A DNA stretch of 64,000 bases. Origin: Notamacropus eugenii. Taxonomy: Eukaryota > Chordata > Mammalia > Diprotodontia > Macropodidae. Made by a program: the position numbers and the translations under genes. The DNA is taken from assembly GCF_028372415.1 (NCBI RefSeq), contig NC_092873.1:357210128-357274127 (forward strand). Direction: 5' to 3'. Below are positions 1 through 12,482 of the stretch, piece after piece; position 1 is the stretch's first letter, and each line of letters begins with the position of its first letter. The notes beneath the pieces were generated by a model. It saw nothing but the letters and a program-made list of their open reading frames with translations, ran no database searches and was not told the DNA's origin.

Positions 1-2730
1 TCCAGAGCTGAACTCCACTATTAACTCCAGAGTGTCTTCTGATTGTATGAAACAGTTTCATGTCCCATGTCATTTCTGCACACATTTGCTAGCTAGGCTC
101 ATGTCTCCGATATGGGAGACATAAACCAGAGAAGCTCCAGGATTCATCCAACTGAGATTTCGGCCTGCACTCAAGTGTTCCGGGGAAATTCCATTGAGAA
201 GTTATCACAGTCGAAGACAGCACGATCTCACTTCTTATTTCAAATTAGTAAAAGATAATTTCTCACATTTTCCCTTCCAAATTCTCGCCCACTCTCTACG
301 CGCCACCCCCGCTGCGATCACGGGAAGTGTGGAGTTGGCAGGCGGCAGGCGGGAGGAGTAAGTGGGACGGAAAGGGATAGCTGTGGATATGGAGTGGTTG
401 TCCTTACCAAGGAGAGTCTTCTTTTCATTGGAGACACAAATGAAACAGGAGATATCGGGAGAAGGCATCTGACTAACATGAGAGGAGAAGACGCTAGGAA
501 GAAGGAAGTCTTGGTGAACGACTTCAGCATCTTTCAGGAACATATCAGCAAGGCCTATAGATGGGGGCTTGGGGAAGGGGAGCCATGAGAGGTGGCATGA
601 GGCGTGTCAACGTTTGCGGGACATAGCAAGTATGTGTGTGGTTCTAAGATGAAAAGATATCTAACAGTGATATGAATGATGAATAAATGAGCTATGAGTT
701 ATGACCCAGAGAAGAAGCATGGTACCTGACTGTCAAATGGTACCTTGAAGCCATGTCCACCGACTTGGAAAAATCTTTCAGTTTACGGACAACTTACTCT
801 TTTCAGAATTCTGGCCACCTTAGCCGTTACCTAACATCAAGGTGATTCAGCGGAAAACTTCCACCTTGAGTGAAATTAATTTCTTTAGCTCCAAAACCCA
901 CAATGATGGATGACAGTCCTTTCAAAGCAGATTACACTGAACAGTGAGACAAAACCGTGGCACCTAAGGAGCGCTCTTTGATTCATTCCATGATCCAAAC
1001 AACGCAATTTCAAAATAGATAGGCTGATAACTTCATTCCAGTGTCTTACGGACACAAAAGGAAAGCTGTTATCGAAAACTGTGGTGCATTTCTTGTTGGA
1101 CTATCTGGAGTAGTTCTGTTAAACGTTCTTAAGCTGAATCGTTACGAACCATGGAAATATTGCAAAATGGAAAATGTGAAGAATATGATTGATTGGAGGC
1201 TTGGTCAGGAAGAACTGAACATTTAATGAAGTCTTTAATATGAAAGCTATTCTATTCGCTAGCTCGAAAACAAGGCCTCTTCTCCTCTCTCACTCTGCAC
1301 GGAAGGTGACTGAGTTTCCAAAAAGTATGTCAGCATTGCTAAGCTTCAAAAGCATCTACGGGGATGGAAAAGTTCCAGGCATGGCTGTAGTGACAAATGC
1401 CCTACTATTCAAAGGAAACTAATAAGTGTTCAATGAACACCCACTGAGTACAAGGCATGGGTCTTAGCAAACAAACACAGGCAAAAAGACAAGTCATTGC
1501 CTTCAACCTGTCAAGTACGACCATTTCCAGCTCCACCCAATTTGGGGATTATTTCACATGGACGGAATTCATGGGCCAGAAGGAAATAGAAGAGCAACTG
1601 AACCAGACGACTACATAGACTGGAATGGGGAAAAAGAAGATGTTGTCAAAATTCATAAAATCTCTCCAGAATTGGAGGCCATAAAGAAATCGATCGAATG
1701 CCAGGACTCTAGGAAAAAAGCAAAGCTTCAACCCTGGCATCCATACCGTAAGAAACACCACCTTAGGCAATTATTTTCAAGGTGGTGCTTTTTGTCGCCA
1801 CATCCCACAATCATTGCTGCAACAAATGATGATCCAATATTTCATGAAATGATGTTTGCCCTTGTCTTTGAGAGCGTGATACAGGACATTCCACGAACTC
1901 CTTTGACTGCTTCCTTAAGGAAAACCTGTGAAACCTCTTTCCTTTGACCTACAATTGTCTCACATATTTTCTATCTGTTTAAAGCCAGAAAGATCTGGCC
2001 GTCAAGGCTGAAAAATTCCGTCTCTAGAGGGTTGGCCTGCTGCTCCTGAACATCTTCCTCCGTGCTTACTTTGACCACTGGGAAACAGAAACGCTGACAG
2101 GAAGGCCAATAAGGTCATTGCCAAAAGACAGGAGCTGCCAAGGCTGTTACTTGACTGGCATAGCCTTTGAGTCGTCAGCCTCACCTGCAAACCACGATGA
2201 GGCATCAGACGAGGACGAGGGGAGAGATTTGAGCTCTTGTCTAAAAGTCCTAGACCCAGACTCAGGTACCATGCCCTCACCAAAATATTTTTTTCTCAAT
2301 TCGATTCGCCTCTCCCGACATCTCCATCATCGGTCATGAATAGAGAGTACCCAGCAGATAATGAAGATGACACCATCACGTGCATAGTTCTTCATCAGCA
2401 TGCTGAAATCCCTAGAACTGTTTCGAAGTTTTCTTTTGCCATATCTCCTGCATGCTGTGGGTCACTTGGAGTGGATAATGATCACCACGTCGGAAAGATC
2501 CGCAGAGGCCCTTTGTCCCATCCCGGCTAAAGACCCCGAGAAGAAAGCAGACCTCTTTCGAATTGGAGCTTTTATACAAGACAACGACATTTCTTTGGTC
2601 TGAATTGTGGCCATCACTCTTGGGTCTTTCTTTGCCGCAATCCGTCTAAGCTTCAACATCGCCTTCAGAGTAGAGTTCCCAGCTCCTCCTCTAAAACTAT
2701 CCACATCCCTTAGGAAGAACCCTGCCCACC

Positions 2731-2733
<3 letters not shown>

Positions 2734-2781
<48 letters not shown>
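2734..2781 (+). repeat. (CA)24 microsatellite, unit 1
   Basis: Uninterrupted CA dinucleotide tract between cccct and ccccacg, about 400 bases before the gene start. Confidence 0.97.
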
Positions 2782-2784
<3 letters not shown>

Positions 2785-3059
2785 CACGAGTCGTGGAATG
2801 ATGCACGGAAAAAAAAGATGTGTAATACCCTTGGTCATTGAGGGCAGGCAATGGCAAGGTGAACCAGGAATTGACCAAGGAGAGAAATTTGGCAGAGTAA
2901 TTAAGGCAAGATGAAAAGATAAGTGATGATTCTAGAGGGCAAAAACAAATGAGATAACGAATTCCCAAAGTTCAAGGAAAAATAGATTCAGGAGAAAATA
3001 ATTTCTTAATTGCATTTTACTTTTCCATCATGATAAACAATAACAGGGAAATCCCCTTA

Positions 3060-3096
3060 CACGTGCTGACAGCCGTTGCTCATCGGGGTATAAAAG
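3060..3096 (+). promoter_or_regulatory. E-box and TATA box of gene 1
   Basis: A palindromic CACGTG E-box (3060-3065) is followed by TATAAAAG (3089-3096), 90 bases before the ATG. This predicts a start site near 3118-3122 and a ~60-base 5' untranslated region. Just upstream, near 3033-3041, is a SOX/forkhead-like ATAAACAAT. Binding by any particular factor is not shown by the sequence. Confidence 0.85.
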
Positions 3097-3178
3097 AGGC
3101 CCGTGGGGCAAGAAGTTTCTCAAACACAAGTCAATCCCTATCCTTGAACCAAAGCTAGAAGATCCATCCGCTGACACC

Positions 3179-3841
3179 ATGGTCAACTCCTGTTGTGGCT
3201 CCGTGTGCTCTGAGCGCAGCTGTGGCCAGGAAGCCTGTGAGGAGGCATGCTGCGCCCCCAGCTGCTGCAGACCCAGCTGCTGCCCCTCTGTGTGCTGCCA
3301 GCCAACGTGCTGCCAAACGACTTGTTGCCGCCCAACTTGCTGCCACCCAACTTGCTGTGTGACCAGCTGCTGCCAGCCCTGCTGCCGCCCCAGCTGCTGT
3401 CGTCCCGTCTGCTGCCAGACGACTTGCTGCAGAACCACGTGCTGCCGCCCCAGCTGCTGTCTGTCCAGCTGCTGCAGACCAAGGTGCTGCCAGTCCGTTT
3501 GCTGCCAACCCACCTGCTGCCGCCCTTCCTGCTGCCAGTCTAGTTGCTGCTCACCTTGCTGCTGCCAAACCACTTGCTGCCGCCCAACTTGCTGCCGCCC
3601 CAGCTGCTGTGTGTCCAGCTGCTGCCAGCCCTGCTGCCGCCCCAGCTGCTGTGTGTCCAGCTGCTGCCAGCCCTGCTGCCGCCCCAGCTGCTGTGTGTCC
3701 AGCTGCTGCCGGCCCTGCTGCCGCCCCAGCTGCTGTGTGTCCAGCTGCTGCCGGCCCTGCTGCCGCCCCACATGCTGCCAGACCACCTGCTGCAGGACCA
3801 CCTGCTGCCGCCCAGCCTGCTGTGGCTCCTCCTGCTGCTGA
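3179..3841 (+). CDS. KRTAP4: Keratin-associated protein 4-like, ultra-high sulfur (copy 1)
   Basis: This is a hair matrix protein expected to crosslink keratin intermediate filaments through disulfides. The 220 residues include about 88 cysteines (40%). An N-terminal cap, [20 protein letters not shown], is followed by CC-x-x-x pentapeptides ([20 protein letters not shown]) and four 14-residue repeats at about residues 142-197. The gene is a single exon, as is usual for KRTAPs. The start sits in ACCATGG, with a TATA box 90 bases upstream. It differs from copies 2-6 only at residue 56, which is His instead of Arg. The cap and repeat types match the KAP4 family of the type I keratin cluster; the exact orthologue cannot be assigned from the sequence alone. 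The opposite strand and other frames are also open because the codons repeat, but those readings are shadows. Confidence 0.94.
   Translation: MVNSCCGSVCSERSCGQEACEEACCAPSCCRPSCCPSVCCQPTCCQTTCCRPTCCHPTCCVTSCCQPCCRPSCCRPVCCQTTCCRTTCCRPSCCLSSCCRPRCCQSVCCQPTCCRPSCCQSSCCSPCCCQTTCCRPTCCRPSCCVSSCCQPCCRPSCCVSSCCQPCCRPSCCVSSCCRPCCRPSCCVSSCCRPCCRPTCCQTTCCRTTCCRPACCGSSCC
3602..3769 (+). repeat. 42-base coding minisatellite in gene 1
   Basis: Four head-to-tail 42-base copies, each beginning agctgctgtgtgtcc, encode [14 protein letters not shown]-type 14-residue blocks. The third and fourth copies carry RP instead of QP. Copies 2-6 of the gene have the same four-copy structure at the same offset (ATG+423); genes 7 and 8 have three copies. 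Confidence 0.95.
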
Positions 3842-4292
3842 GCACCAGAACAACACCCATTGTCCACACCATCATGCCTTTTCGAGGAAATGCCCCTCTT
3901 CCTTCTTATCTCTCACATCGTCTGCCAAGGAAGAACACGCTGACGCCAATGTGCTAGGAGCCAGGGATGAAAACCCCCGTCCTTTGGATGCATACGTCTC
4001 AACTTCTTTTCTGACCTTCCCTTTCCATTCTTTGCCAATTGGGGATCAGCTGTGGATTTTGAATGCGGTCATTCAAAAGGGACGAGAGTCCCCCAGCTCT
4101 TGGACCTCTCCCTGGCATTCCAAACCTATAGCAAAGTAGTCTCGGACAAACATCAGAATCAGAACGTGTCTACCCAGCATTTCCTGCGTCCGATACCAAG
4201 GCCACAAGGTCATTGAAACAGAAAAGTCCCTTCCTACGTTCATCCAAATCATAACGTTGCCACGTTTTTCTAGCATTGCTTGTGTATTTGCA

Positions 4293-4298
4293 AATAAA
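4293..4298 (+). promoter_or_regulatory. Polyadenylation signal, gene 1
   Basis: AATAAA lies 452 bases after the last base of the stop codon. It is followed by a GT-rich stretch (agtgtcttctgattgta) within about 45 bases, a typical cleavage context. The 3' untranslated region would be about 470 bases. Confidence 0.8.
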
Positions 4299-7039
4299 AT
4301 TATGACCTCTCCAGAGCTGAACTCCACTATTAACTCCAGAGTGTCTTCTGATTGTATGAAACAGTTTCATGTCCCATGTCATTTCTGCACACATTTGCTA
4401 GCTAGGCTCATGTCTCCGATATGGGAGACATAAACCAGAGAAGCTCCAGGATTCATCCAACTGAGATTTCGGCCTGCACTCAAGTGTTCCGGGGAAATTC
4501 CATTGAGAAGTTATCACAGTCGAAGACAGCACGATCTCACTTCTTATTTCAAATTAGTAAAAGATAATTTCTCACATTTTCCCTTCCAAATTCTCGCCCA
4601 CTCTCTACGCGCCACCCCCGCTGCGATCACGGGAAGTGTGGAGTTGGCAGGCGGCAGGCGGGAGGAGTAAGTGGGACGGAAAGGGATAGCTGTGGATATG
4701 GAGTGGTTGTCCTTACCAAGGAGAGTCTTCTTTTCATTGGAGACACAAATGAAACAGGAGATATCGGGAGAAGGCATCTGACTAACATGAGAGGAGAAGA
4801 CGCTAGGAAGAAGGAAGTCTTGGTGAACGACTTCAGCATCTTTCAGGAACATATCAGCAAGGCCTATAGATGGGGGCTTGGGGAAGGGGAGCCATGAGAG
4901 GTGGCATGAGGCGTGTCAACGTTTGCGGGACATAGCAAGTATGTGTGTGGTTCTAAGATGAAAAGATATCTAACAGTGATATGAATGATGAATAAATGAG
5001 CTATGAGTTATGACCCAGAGAAGAAGCATGGTACCTGACTGTCAAATGGTACCTTGAAGCCATGTCCACCGACTTGGAAAAATCTTTCAGTTTACGGACA
5101 ACTTACTCTTTTCAGAATTCTGGCCACCTTAGCCGTTACCTAACATCAAGGTGATTCAGCGGAAAACTTCCACCTTGAGTGAAATTAATTTCTTTAGCTC
5201 CAAAACCCACAATGATGGATGACAGTCCTTTCAAAGCAGATTACACTGAACAGTGAGACAAAACCGTGGCACCTAAGGAGCGCTCTTTGATTCATTCCAT
5301 GATCCAAACAACGCAATTTCAAAATAGATAGGCTGATAACTTCATTCCAGTGTCTTACGGACACAAAAGGAAAGCTGTTATCGAAAACTGTGGTGCATTT
5401 CTTGTTGGACTATCTGGAGTAGTTCTGTTAAACGTTCTTAAGCTGAATCGTTACGAACCATGGAAATATTGCAAAATGGAAAATGTGAAGAATATGATTG
5501 ATTGGAGGCTTGGTCAGGAAGAACTGAACATTTAATGAAGTCTTTAATATGAAAGCTATTCTATTCGCTAGCTCGAAAACAAGGCCTCTTCTCCTCTCTC
5601 ACTCTGCACGGAAGGTGACTGAGTTTCCAAAAAGTATGTCAGCATTGCTAAGCTTCAAAAGCATCTACGGGGATGGAAAAGTTCCAGGCATGGCTGTAGT
5701 GACAAATGCCCTACTATTCAAAGGAAACTAATAAGTGTTCAATGAACACCCACTGAGTACAAGGCATGGGTCTTAGCAAACAAACACAGGCAAAAAGACA
5801 AGTCATTGCCTTCAACCTGTCAAGTACGACCATTTCCAGCTCCACCCAATTTGGGGATTATTTCACATGGACGGAATTCATGGGCCAGAAGGAAATAGAA
5901 GAGCAACTGAACCAGACGACTACATAGACTGGAATGGGGAAAAAGAAGATGTTGTCAAAATTCATAAAATCTCTCCAGAATTGGAGGCCATAAAGAAATC
6001 GATCGAATGCCAGGACTCTAGGAAAAAAGCAAAGCTTCAACCCTGGCATCCATACCGTAAGAAACACCACCTTAGGCAATTATTTTCAAGGTGGTGCTTT
6101 TTGTCGCCACATCCCATAATCATTGCTGCAACAAATGATGATCCAATATTTCATGAAATGATGTTTGCCCTTGTCTTTGAGAGCGTGATACAGGACATTC
6201 CACGAACTCCTTTGACTGCTTCCTTAAGGAAAACCTGTGAAACCTCTTTCCTTTGACCTACAATTGTCTCACATATTTTCTATCTGTTTAAAGCCAGAAA
6301 GATCTGGCCGTCAAGGCTGAAAAATTCCGTCTCTAGAGGGTTGGCCTGCTGCTCCTGAACATCTTCCTCCGTGCTTACTTTGACCACTGGGAAACAGAAA
6401 CGCTGACAGGAAGGCCAATAAGGTCATTGCCAAAAGACAGGAGCTGCCAAGGCTGTTACTTGACTGGCATAGCCTTTGAGTCGTCAGCCTCACCTGCAAA
6501 CCACGATGAGGCATCAGACGAGGACGAGGGGAGAGATTTGAGCTCTTGTCTAAAAGTCCTAGACCCAGACTCAGGTACCATGCCCTCACCAAAATATTTT
6601 TTTCTCAATTCGATTCGCCTCTCCCGACATCTCCATCATCGGTCATGAATAGAGAGTACCCAGCAGATAATGAAGATGACACCATCACGTGCATAGTTCT
6701 TCATCAGCATGCTGAAATCCCTAGAACTGTTTCGAAGTTTTCTTTTGCCATATCTCCTGCATGCTGTGGGTCACTTGGAGTGGATAATGATCACCACGTC
6801 GGAAAGATCCGCAGAGGCCCTTTGTCCCATCCCGGCTAAAGACCCCGAGAAGAAAGCAGACCTCTTTCGAATTGGAGCTTTTATACAAGACAACGACATT
6901 TCTTTGGTCTGAATTGTGGCCATCACTCTTGGGTCTTTCTTTGCCGCAATCCGTCTAAGCTTCAACATCGCCTTCAGAGTAGAGTTCCCAGCTCCTCCTC
7001 TAAAACTATCCACATCCCTTAGGAAGAACCCTGCCCACC

Positions 7040-7042
<3 letters not shown>

Positions 7043-7100
<58 letters not shown>
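7043..7100 (+). repeat. (CA)29 microsatellite, unit 2
   Basis: Pure CA tract, five repeats longer than in unit 1. Confidence 0.97.
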
Positions 7101-7103
<3 letters not shown>

Positions 7104-7378
7104 CACGAGTCGTGGAATGATGCACGGAAAAAAAAGATGTGTAATACCCTTGGTCATTGAGGGCAGGCAATGGCAAGGTGAACCAGGAATTGACCAAGGA
7201 GAGAAATTTGGCAGAGTAATTAAGGCAAGATGAAAAGATAAGTGATGATTCTAGAGGGCAAAAACAAATGAGATAACGAATTCCCAAAGTTCAAGGAAAA
7301 ATAGATTCAGGAGAAAATAATTTCTTAATTGCATTTTACTTTTCCATCATGATAAACAATAACAGGGAAATCCCCTTA

Positions 7379-7415
7379 CACGTGCTGACAGCCGTTGCTC
7401 ATCGGGGTATAAAAG
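7379..7415 (+). promoter_or_regulatory. E-box and TATA box of gene 2
   Basis: CACGTG at 7379 and TATAAAAG at 7408-7415, with the same spacing to the ATG as in gene 1. Confidence 0.85.
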
Positions 7416-7497
7416 AGGCCCGTGGGGCAAGAAGTTTCTCAAACACAAGTCAATCCCTATCCTTGAACCAAAGCTAGAAGATCCATCCGCTGACACC

Positions 7498-8160
7498 ATG
7501 GTCAACTCCTGTTGTGGCTCCGTGTGCTCTGAGCGCAGCTGTGGCCAGGAAGCCTGTGAGGAGGCATGCTGCGCCCCCAGCTGCTGCAGACCCAGCTGCT
7601 GCCCCTCTGTGTGCTGCCAGCCAACGTGCTGCCAAACGACTTGTTGCCGCCCAACTTGCTGCCGCCCAACTTGCTGTGTGACCAGCTGCTGCCAGCCCTG
7701 CTGCCGCCCCAGCTGCTGTCGTCCCGTCTGCTGCCAGACGACTTGCTGCAGAACCACGTGCTGCCGCCCCAGCTGCTGTCTGTCCAGCTGCTGCAGACCA
7801 AGGTGCTGCCAGTCCGTTTGCTGCCAACCCACCTGCTGCCGCCCTTCCTGCTGCCAGTCTAGTTGCTGCTCACCTTGCTGCTGCCAAACCACTTGCTGCC
7901 GCCCAACTTGCTGCCGCCCCAGCTGCTGTGTGTCCAGCTGCTGCCAGCCCTGCTGCCGCCCCAGCTGCTGTGTGTCCAGCTGCTGCCAGCCCTGCTGCCG
8001 CCCCAGCTGCTGTGTGTCCAGCTGCTGCCGGCCCTGCTGCCGCCCCAGCTGCTGTGTGTCCAGCTGCTGCCGGCCCTGCTGCCGCCCCACATGCTGCCAG
8101 ACCACCTGCTGCAGGACCACCTGCTGCCGCCCAGCCTGCTGTGGCTCCTCCTGCTGCTGA
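7498..8160 (+). CDS. KRTAP4: Keratin-associated protein 4-like (copy 2)
   Basis: 220 residues, identical in protein to copies 3, 4, 5 and 6, with Arg at residue 56 where copy 1 has His. The start is in the same ACCATGG context, the stop is TGA after GSSCC, and no intron is needed. The promoter and poly(A) signal are intact, so nothing in the sequence marks it as a pseudogene. The CC-x-x-x pattern runs unbroken from about residue 24 to the end, which places it in the ultra-high-sulfur class of hair cuticle or cortex matrix proteins. Confidence 0.94.
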   Translation: MVNSCCGSVCSERSCGQEACEEACCAPSCCRPSCCPSVCCQPTCCQTTCCRPTCCRPTCCVTSCCQPCCRPSCCRPVCCQTTCCRTTCCRPSCCLSSCCRPRCCQSVCCQPTCCRPSCCQSSCCSPCCCQTTCCRPTCCRPSCCVSSCCQPCCRPSCCVSSCCQPCCRPSCCVSSCCRPCCRPSCCVSSCCRPCCRPTCCQTTCCRTTCCRPACCGSSCC

Positions 8161-8611
8161 GCACCAGAACAACACCCATTGTCCACACCATCATGCCTTT
8201 TCGAGGAAATGCCCCTCTTCCTTCTTATCTCTCACATCGTCTGCCAAGGAAGAACACGCTGACGCCAATGTGCTAGGAGCCAGGGATGAAAACCCCCGTC
8301 CTTTGGATGCATACGTCTCAACTTCTTTTCTGACCTTCCCTTTCCATTCTTTGCCAATTGGGGATCAGCTGTGGATTTTGAATGCGGTCATTCAAAAGGG
8401 ACGAGAGTCCCCCAGCTCTTGGACCTCTCCCTGGCATTCCAAACCTATAGCAAAGTAGTCTCGGACAAACATCAGAATCAGAACGTGTCTACCCAGCATT
8501 TCCTGCGTCCGATACCAAGGCAACAAGGTCATTGAAACAGAAAAGTCCCTTCCTACGTTCATCCAAATCATAACGTTGCCACGTTTTTCTAGCATTGCTT
8601 GTGTATTTGCA

Positions 8612-8617
8612 AATAAA
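8612..8617 (+). promoter_or_regulatory. Polyadenylation signal, gene 2
   Basis: AATAAA 452 bases past the stop codon, in the same context as in gene 1. Confidence 0.8.
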
Positions 8618-11358
8618 ATTATGACCTCTCCAGAGCTGAACTCCACTATTAACTCCAGAGTGTCTTCTGATTGTATGAAACAGTTTCATGTCCCATGTCA
8701 TTTCTGCACACATTTGCTAGCTAGGCTCATGTCTCCGATATGGGAGACATAAACCAGAGAAGCTCCAGGATTCATCCAACTGAGATTTCGGCCTGCACTC
8801 AAGTGTTCCGGGGAAATTCCATTGAGAAGTTATCACAGTCGAAGACAGCACGATCTCACTTCTTATTTCAAATTAGTAAAAGATAATTTCTCACATTTTC
8901 CCTTCCAAATTCTCGCCCACTCTCTACGCGCCACCCCCGCTGCGATCACGGGAAGTGTGGAGTTGGCAGGCGGCAGGCGGGAGGAGTAAGTGGGACGGAA
9001 AGGGATAGCTGTGGATATGGAGTGGTTGTCCTTACCAAGGAGAGTCTTCTTTTCATTGGAGACACAAATGAAACAGGAGATATCGGGAGAAGGCATCTGA
9101 CTAACATGAGAGGAGAAGACGCTAGGAAGAAGGAAGTCTTGGTGAACGACTTCAGCATCTTTCAGGAACATATCAGCAAGGCCTATAGATGGGGGCTTGG
9201 GGAAGGGGAGCCATGAGAGGTGGCATGAGGCGTGTCAACGTTTGCGGGACATAGCAAGTATGTGTGTGGTTCTAAGATGAAAAGATATCTAACAGTGATA
9301 TGAATGATGAATAAATGAGCTATGAGTTATGACCCAGAGAAGAAGCATGGTACCTGACTGTCAAATGGTACCTTGAAGCCATGTCCACCGACTTGGAAAA
9401 ATCTTTCAGTTTACGGACAACTTACTCTTTTCAGAATTCTGGCCACCTTAGCCGTTACCTAACATCAAGGTGATTCAGCGGAAAACTTCCACCTTGAGTG
9501 AAATTAATTTCTTTAGCTCCAAAACCCACAATGATGGATGACAGTCCTTTCAAAGCAGATTACACTGAACAGTGAGACAAAACCGTGGCACCTAAGGAGC
9601 GCTCTTTGATTCATTCCATGATCCAAACAACGCAATTTCAAAATAGATAGGCTGATAACTTCATTCCAGTGTCTTACGGACACAAAAGGAAAGCTGTTAT
9701 CGAAAACTGTGGTGCATTTCTTGTTGGACTATCTGGAGTAGTTCTGTTAAACGTTCTTAAGCTGAATCGTTACGAACCATGGAAATATTGCAAAATGGGA
9801 AATGTGAAGAATATGATTGATTGGAGGCTTGGTCAGGAAGAACTGAACATTTAATGAAGTCTTTAATATGAAAGCTATTCTATTCGCTAGCTCGAAAACA
9901 AGGCCTCTTCTCCTCTCTCACTCTGCACGGAAGGTGACTGAGTTTCCAAAAAGTATGTCAGCATTGCTAAGCTTCAAAAGCATCTACGGGGATGGAAAAG
10001 TTCCAGGCATGGCTGTAGTGACAAATGCCCTACTATTCAAAGGAAACTAATAAGTGTTCAATGAACACCCACTGAGTACAAGGCATGGGTCTTAGCAAAC
10101 AAACACAGGCAAAAAGACAAGTCATTGCCTTCAACCTGTCAAGTACGACCATTTCCAGCTCCACCCAATTTGGGGATTATTTCACATGGACGGAATTCAT
10201 GGGCCAGAAGGAAATAGAAGAGCAACTGAACCAGACGACTACATAGACTGGAATGGGGAAAAAGAAGATGTTGTCAAAATTCATAAAATCTCTCCAGAAT
10301 TGGAGGCCATAAAGAAATCGATCGAATGCCAGGACTCTAGGAAAAAAGCAAAGCTTCAACCCTGGCATCCATACCGTAAGAAACACCACCTTAGGCAATT
10401 ATTTTCAAGGTGGTGCTTTTTGTCGCCACATCCCATAATCATTGCTGCAACAAATGATGATCCAATATTTCATGAAATGATGTTTGCCCTTGTCTTTGAG
10501 AGCGTGATACAGGACATTCCACGAACTCCTTTGACTGCTTCCTTAAGGAAAACCTGTGAAACCTCTTTCCTTTGACCTACAATTGTCTCACATATTTTCT
10601 ATCTGTTTAAAGCCAGAAAGATCTGGCCGTCAAGGCTGAAAAATTCCGTCTCTAGAGGGTTGGCCTGCTGCTCCTGAACATCTTCCTCCGTGCTTACTTT
10701 GACCACTGGGAAACAGAAACGCTGACAGGAAGGCCAATAAGGTCATTGCCAAAAGACAGGAGCTGCCAAGGCTGTTACTTGACTGGCATAGCCTTTGAGT
10801 CGTCAGCCTCACCTGCAAACCACGATGAGGCATCAGACGAGGACGAGGGGAGAGATTTGAGCTCTTGTCTAAAAGTCCTAGACCCAGACTCAGGTACCAT
10901 GCCCTCACCAAAATATTTTTTTCTCAATTCGATTCGCCTCTCCCGACATCTCCATCATCGGTCATGAATAGAGAGTACCCAGCAGATAATGAAGATGACA
11001 CCATCACGTGCATAGTTCTTCATCAGCATGCTGAAATCCCTAGAACTGTTTCGAAGTTTTCTTTTGCCATATCTCCTGCATGCTGTGGGTCACTTGGAGT
11101 GGATAATGATCACCACGTCGGAAAGATCCGCAGAGGCCCTTTGTCCCATCCCGGCTAAAGACCCCGAGAAGAAAGCAGACCTCTTTCGAATTGGAGCTTT
11201 TATACAAGACAACGACATTTCTTTGGTCTGAATTGTGGCCATCACTCTTGGGTCTTTCTTTGCCGCAATCCGTCTAAGCTTCAACATCGCCTTCAGAGTA
11301 GAGTTCCCAGCTCCTCCTCTAAAACTATCCACATCCCTTAGGAAGAACCCTGCCCACC

Positions 11359-11361
<3 letters not shown>

Positions 11362-11421
<60 letters not shown>
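11362..11421 (+). repeat. (CA)30 microsatellite, unit 3
   Basis: Pure CA tract of 60 bases. Confidence 0.97.
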
Positions 11422-11424
<3 letters not shown>

Positions 11425-11700
11425 CACGAGTCGTGGAATGATGCACGGAAAAAAAAGATGTGTAATACCCTTGGTCATTGAGGGCAGGCAATGGCAAGGT
11501 GAACCAGGAATTGACCAAGGAGAGAAATTTGGCAGAGTAATTAAGGCAAGATGAAAAGATAAGTGATGATTCTAGAGGGCAAAAACAAATGAGATAACGA
11601 ATTCCCAAAGTTCAAGGAAAAAGTAGATTCAGGAGAAAATAATTTCTTAATTGCATTTTACTTTTCCATCATGATAAACAATAACAGGGAAATCCCCTTA

Positions 11701-11737
11701 CACGTGCTGACAGCCGTTGCTCATCGGGGTATAAAAG
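11701..11737 (+). promoter_or_regulatory. E-box and TATA box of gene 3
   Basis: CACGTG at 11701 and TATAAAAG at 11730-11737, in conserved positions. Confidence 0.85.
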
Positions 11738-11819
11738 AGGCCCGTGGGGCAAGAAGTTTCTCAAACACAAGTCAATCCCTATCCTTGAACCAAAGCTAGA
11801 AGATCCATCCGCTGACACC

Positions 11820-12482
11820 ATGGTCAACTCCTGTTGTGGCTCCGTGTGCTCTGAGCGCAGCTGTGGCCAGGAAGCCTGTGAGGAGGCATGCTGCGCCCCC
11901 AGCTGCTGCAGACCCAGCTGCTGCCCCTCTGTGTGCTGCCAGCCAACGTGCTGCCAAACGACTTGTTGCCGCCCAACTTGCTGCCGCCCAACTTGCTGTG
12001 TGACCAGCTGCTGCCAGCCCTGCTGCCGCCCCAGCTGCTGTCGTCCCGTCTGCTGCCAGACGACTTGCTGCAGAACCACGTGCTGCCGCCCCAGCTGCTG
12101 TCTGTCCAGCTGCTGCAGACCAAGGTGCTGCCAGTCCGTTTGCTGCCAACCCACCTGCTGCCGCCCTTCCTGCTGCCAGTCTAGTTGCTGCTCACCTTGC
12201 TGCTGCCAAACCACTTGCTGCCGCCCAACTTGCTGCCGCCCCAGCTGCTGTGTGTCCAGCTGCTGCCAGCCCTGCTGCCGCCCCAGCTGCTGTGTGTCCA
12301 GCTGCTGCCAGCCCTGCTGCCGCCCCAGCTGCTGTGTGTCCAGCTGTTGCCGGCCCTGCTGCCGCCCCAGCTGCTGTGTGTCCAGCTGCTGCCGGCCCTG
12401 CTGCCGCCCCACATGCTGCCAGACCACCTGCTGCAGGACCACCTGCTGCCGCCCAGCCTGCTGTGGCTCCTCCTGCTGCTGA
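11820..12482 (+). CDS. KRTAP4: Keratin-associated protein 4-like (copy 3)
   Basis: Protein identical to copies 2, 4, 5 and 6. The one base difference I noted in the coding region is synonymous: Cys TGT instead of TGC at about 12345-12347, inside the third 14-residue repeat. Promoter, Kozak start and poly(A) signal are all present. The near absence even of silent differences between copies points to very recent duplication or ongoing gene conversion rather than to protein-level selection alone. Confidence 0.94.
   Translation: MVNSCCGSVCSERSCGQEACEEACCAPSCCRPSCCPSVCCQPTCCQTTCCRPTCCRPTCCVTSCCQPCCRPSCCRPVCCQTTCCRTTCCRPSCCLSSCCRPRCCQSVCCQPTCCRPSCCQSSCCSPCCCQTTCCRPTCCRPSCCVSSCCQPCCRPSCCVSSCCQPCCRPSCCVSSCCRPCCRPSCCVSSCCRPCCRPTCCQTTCCRTTCCRPACCGSSCC

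Larger units (their letters stand above)
1..4309 (+). repeat. KRTAP tandem unit 1
   Basis: The sequence from base 1 recurs at 4310 and seven more times, so this is the first complete repeat visible; the array probably continues to the left of the window. Offsets 1-2730 are non-coding: I see only short, unsupported ORFs there. They are followed by a CA tract, the promoter, the gene at 3179 and its 3' untranslated region. Diagnostic bases group this unit with units 2 and 3, for example C at the ctttcaaagc site near 933 and AATAGATTC near 2981. A private base gives ggccac rather than ggcaac near 4200. Confidence 0.95.
4310..8628 (+). repeat. KRTAP tandem unit 2
   Basis: Complete 4319-base unit, ten bases longer than unit 1; the difference is exactly the longer CA tract. 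It shares nearly all diagnostic bases with unit 1, including AATAGATTC near 7300. Its 3187 bases before the gene contain no gene I can recognise. Confidence 0.95.

Noticed and set aside
1558-1947. 129-codon ORF conserved in every unit
   Set aside because: Its conservation reflects the recent duplication. It shows no codon-level constraint, no recognisable domain and no Kozak or promoter. The relic copy at 58354 aligns as DNA but not as an open frame.
2734-2781. CA tracts as a possible CRISPR or regulatory array
   Set aside because: Plain dinucleotide repeats with length variation typical of slippage.
2607-2801. Thr-His or Cys-Val repeat peptides
   Set aside because: Simple translations of the CA microsatellite.
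3028-3867. Long minus-strand ORF (279 codons, Gln-rich) opposite each KRTAP gene
   Set aside because: It is the complement of the repetitive TGC TGC and CAG-type codons; every frame of the pentapeptide repeat is open. It has no promoter or family match.
3609-4139. Ala/Pro-rich plus-strand ORF overlapping the end of each gene
   Set aside because: A frame shadow of the Cys-rich repeat that runs into the 3' untranslated region. The longest version (300 codons at 33162) arises only because a codon change opens the frame.
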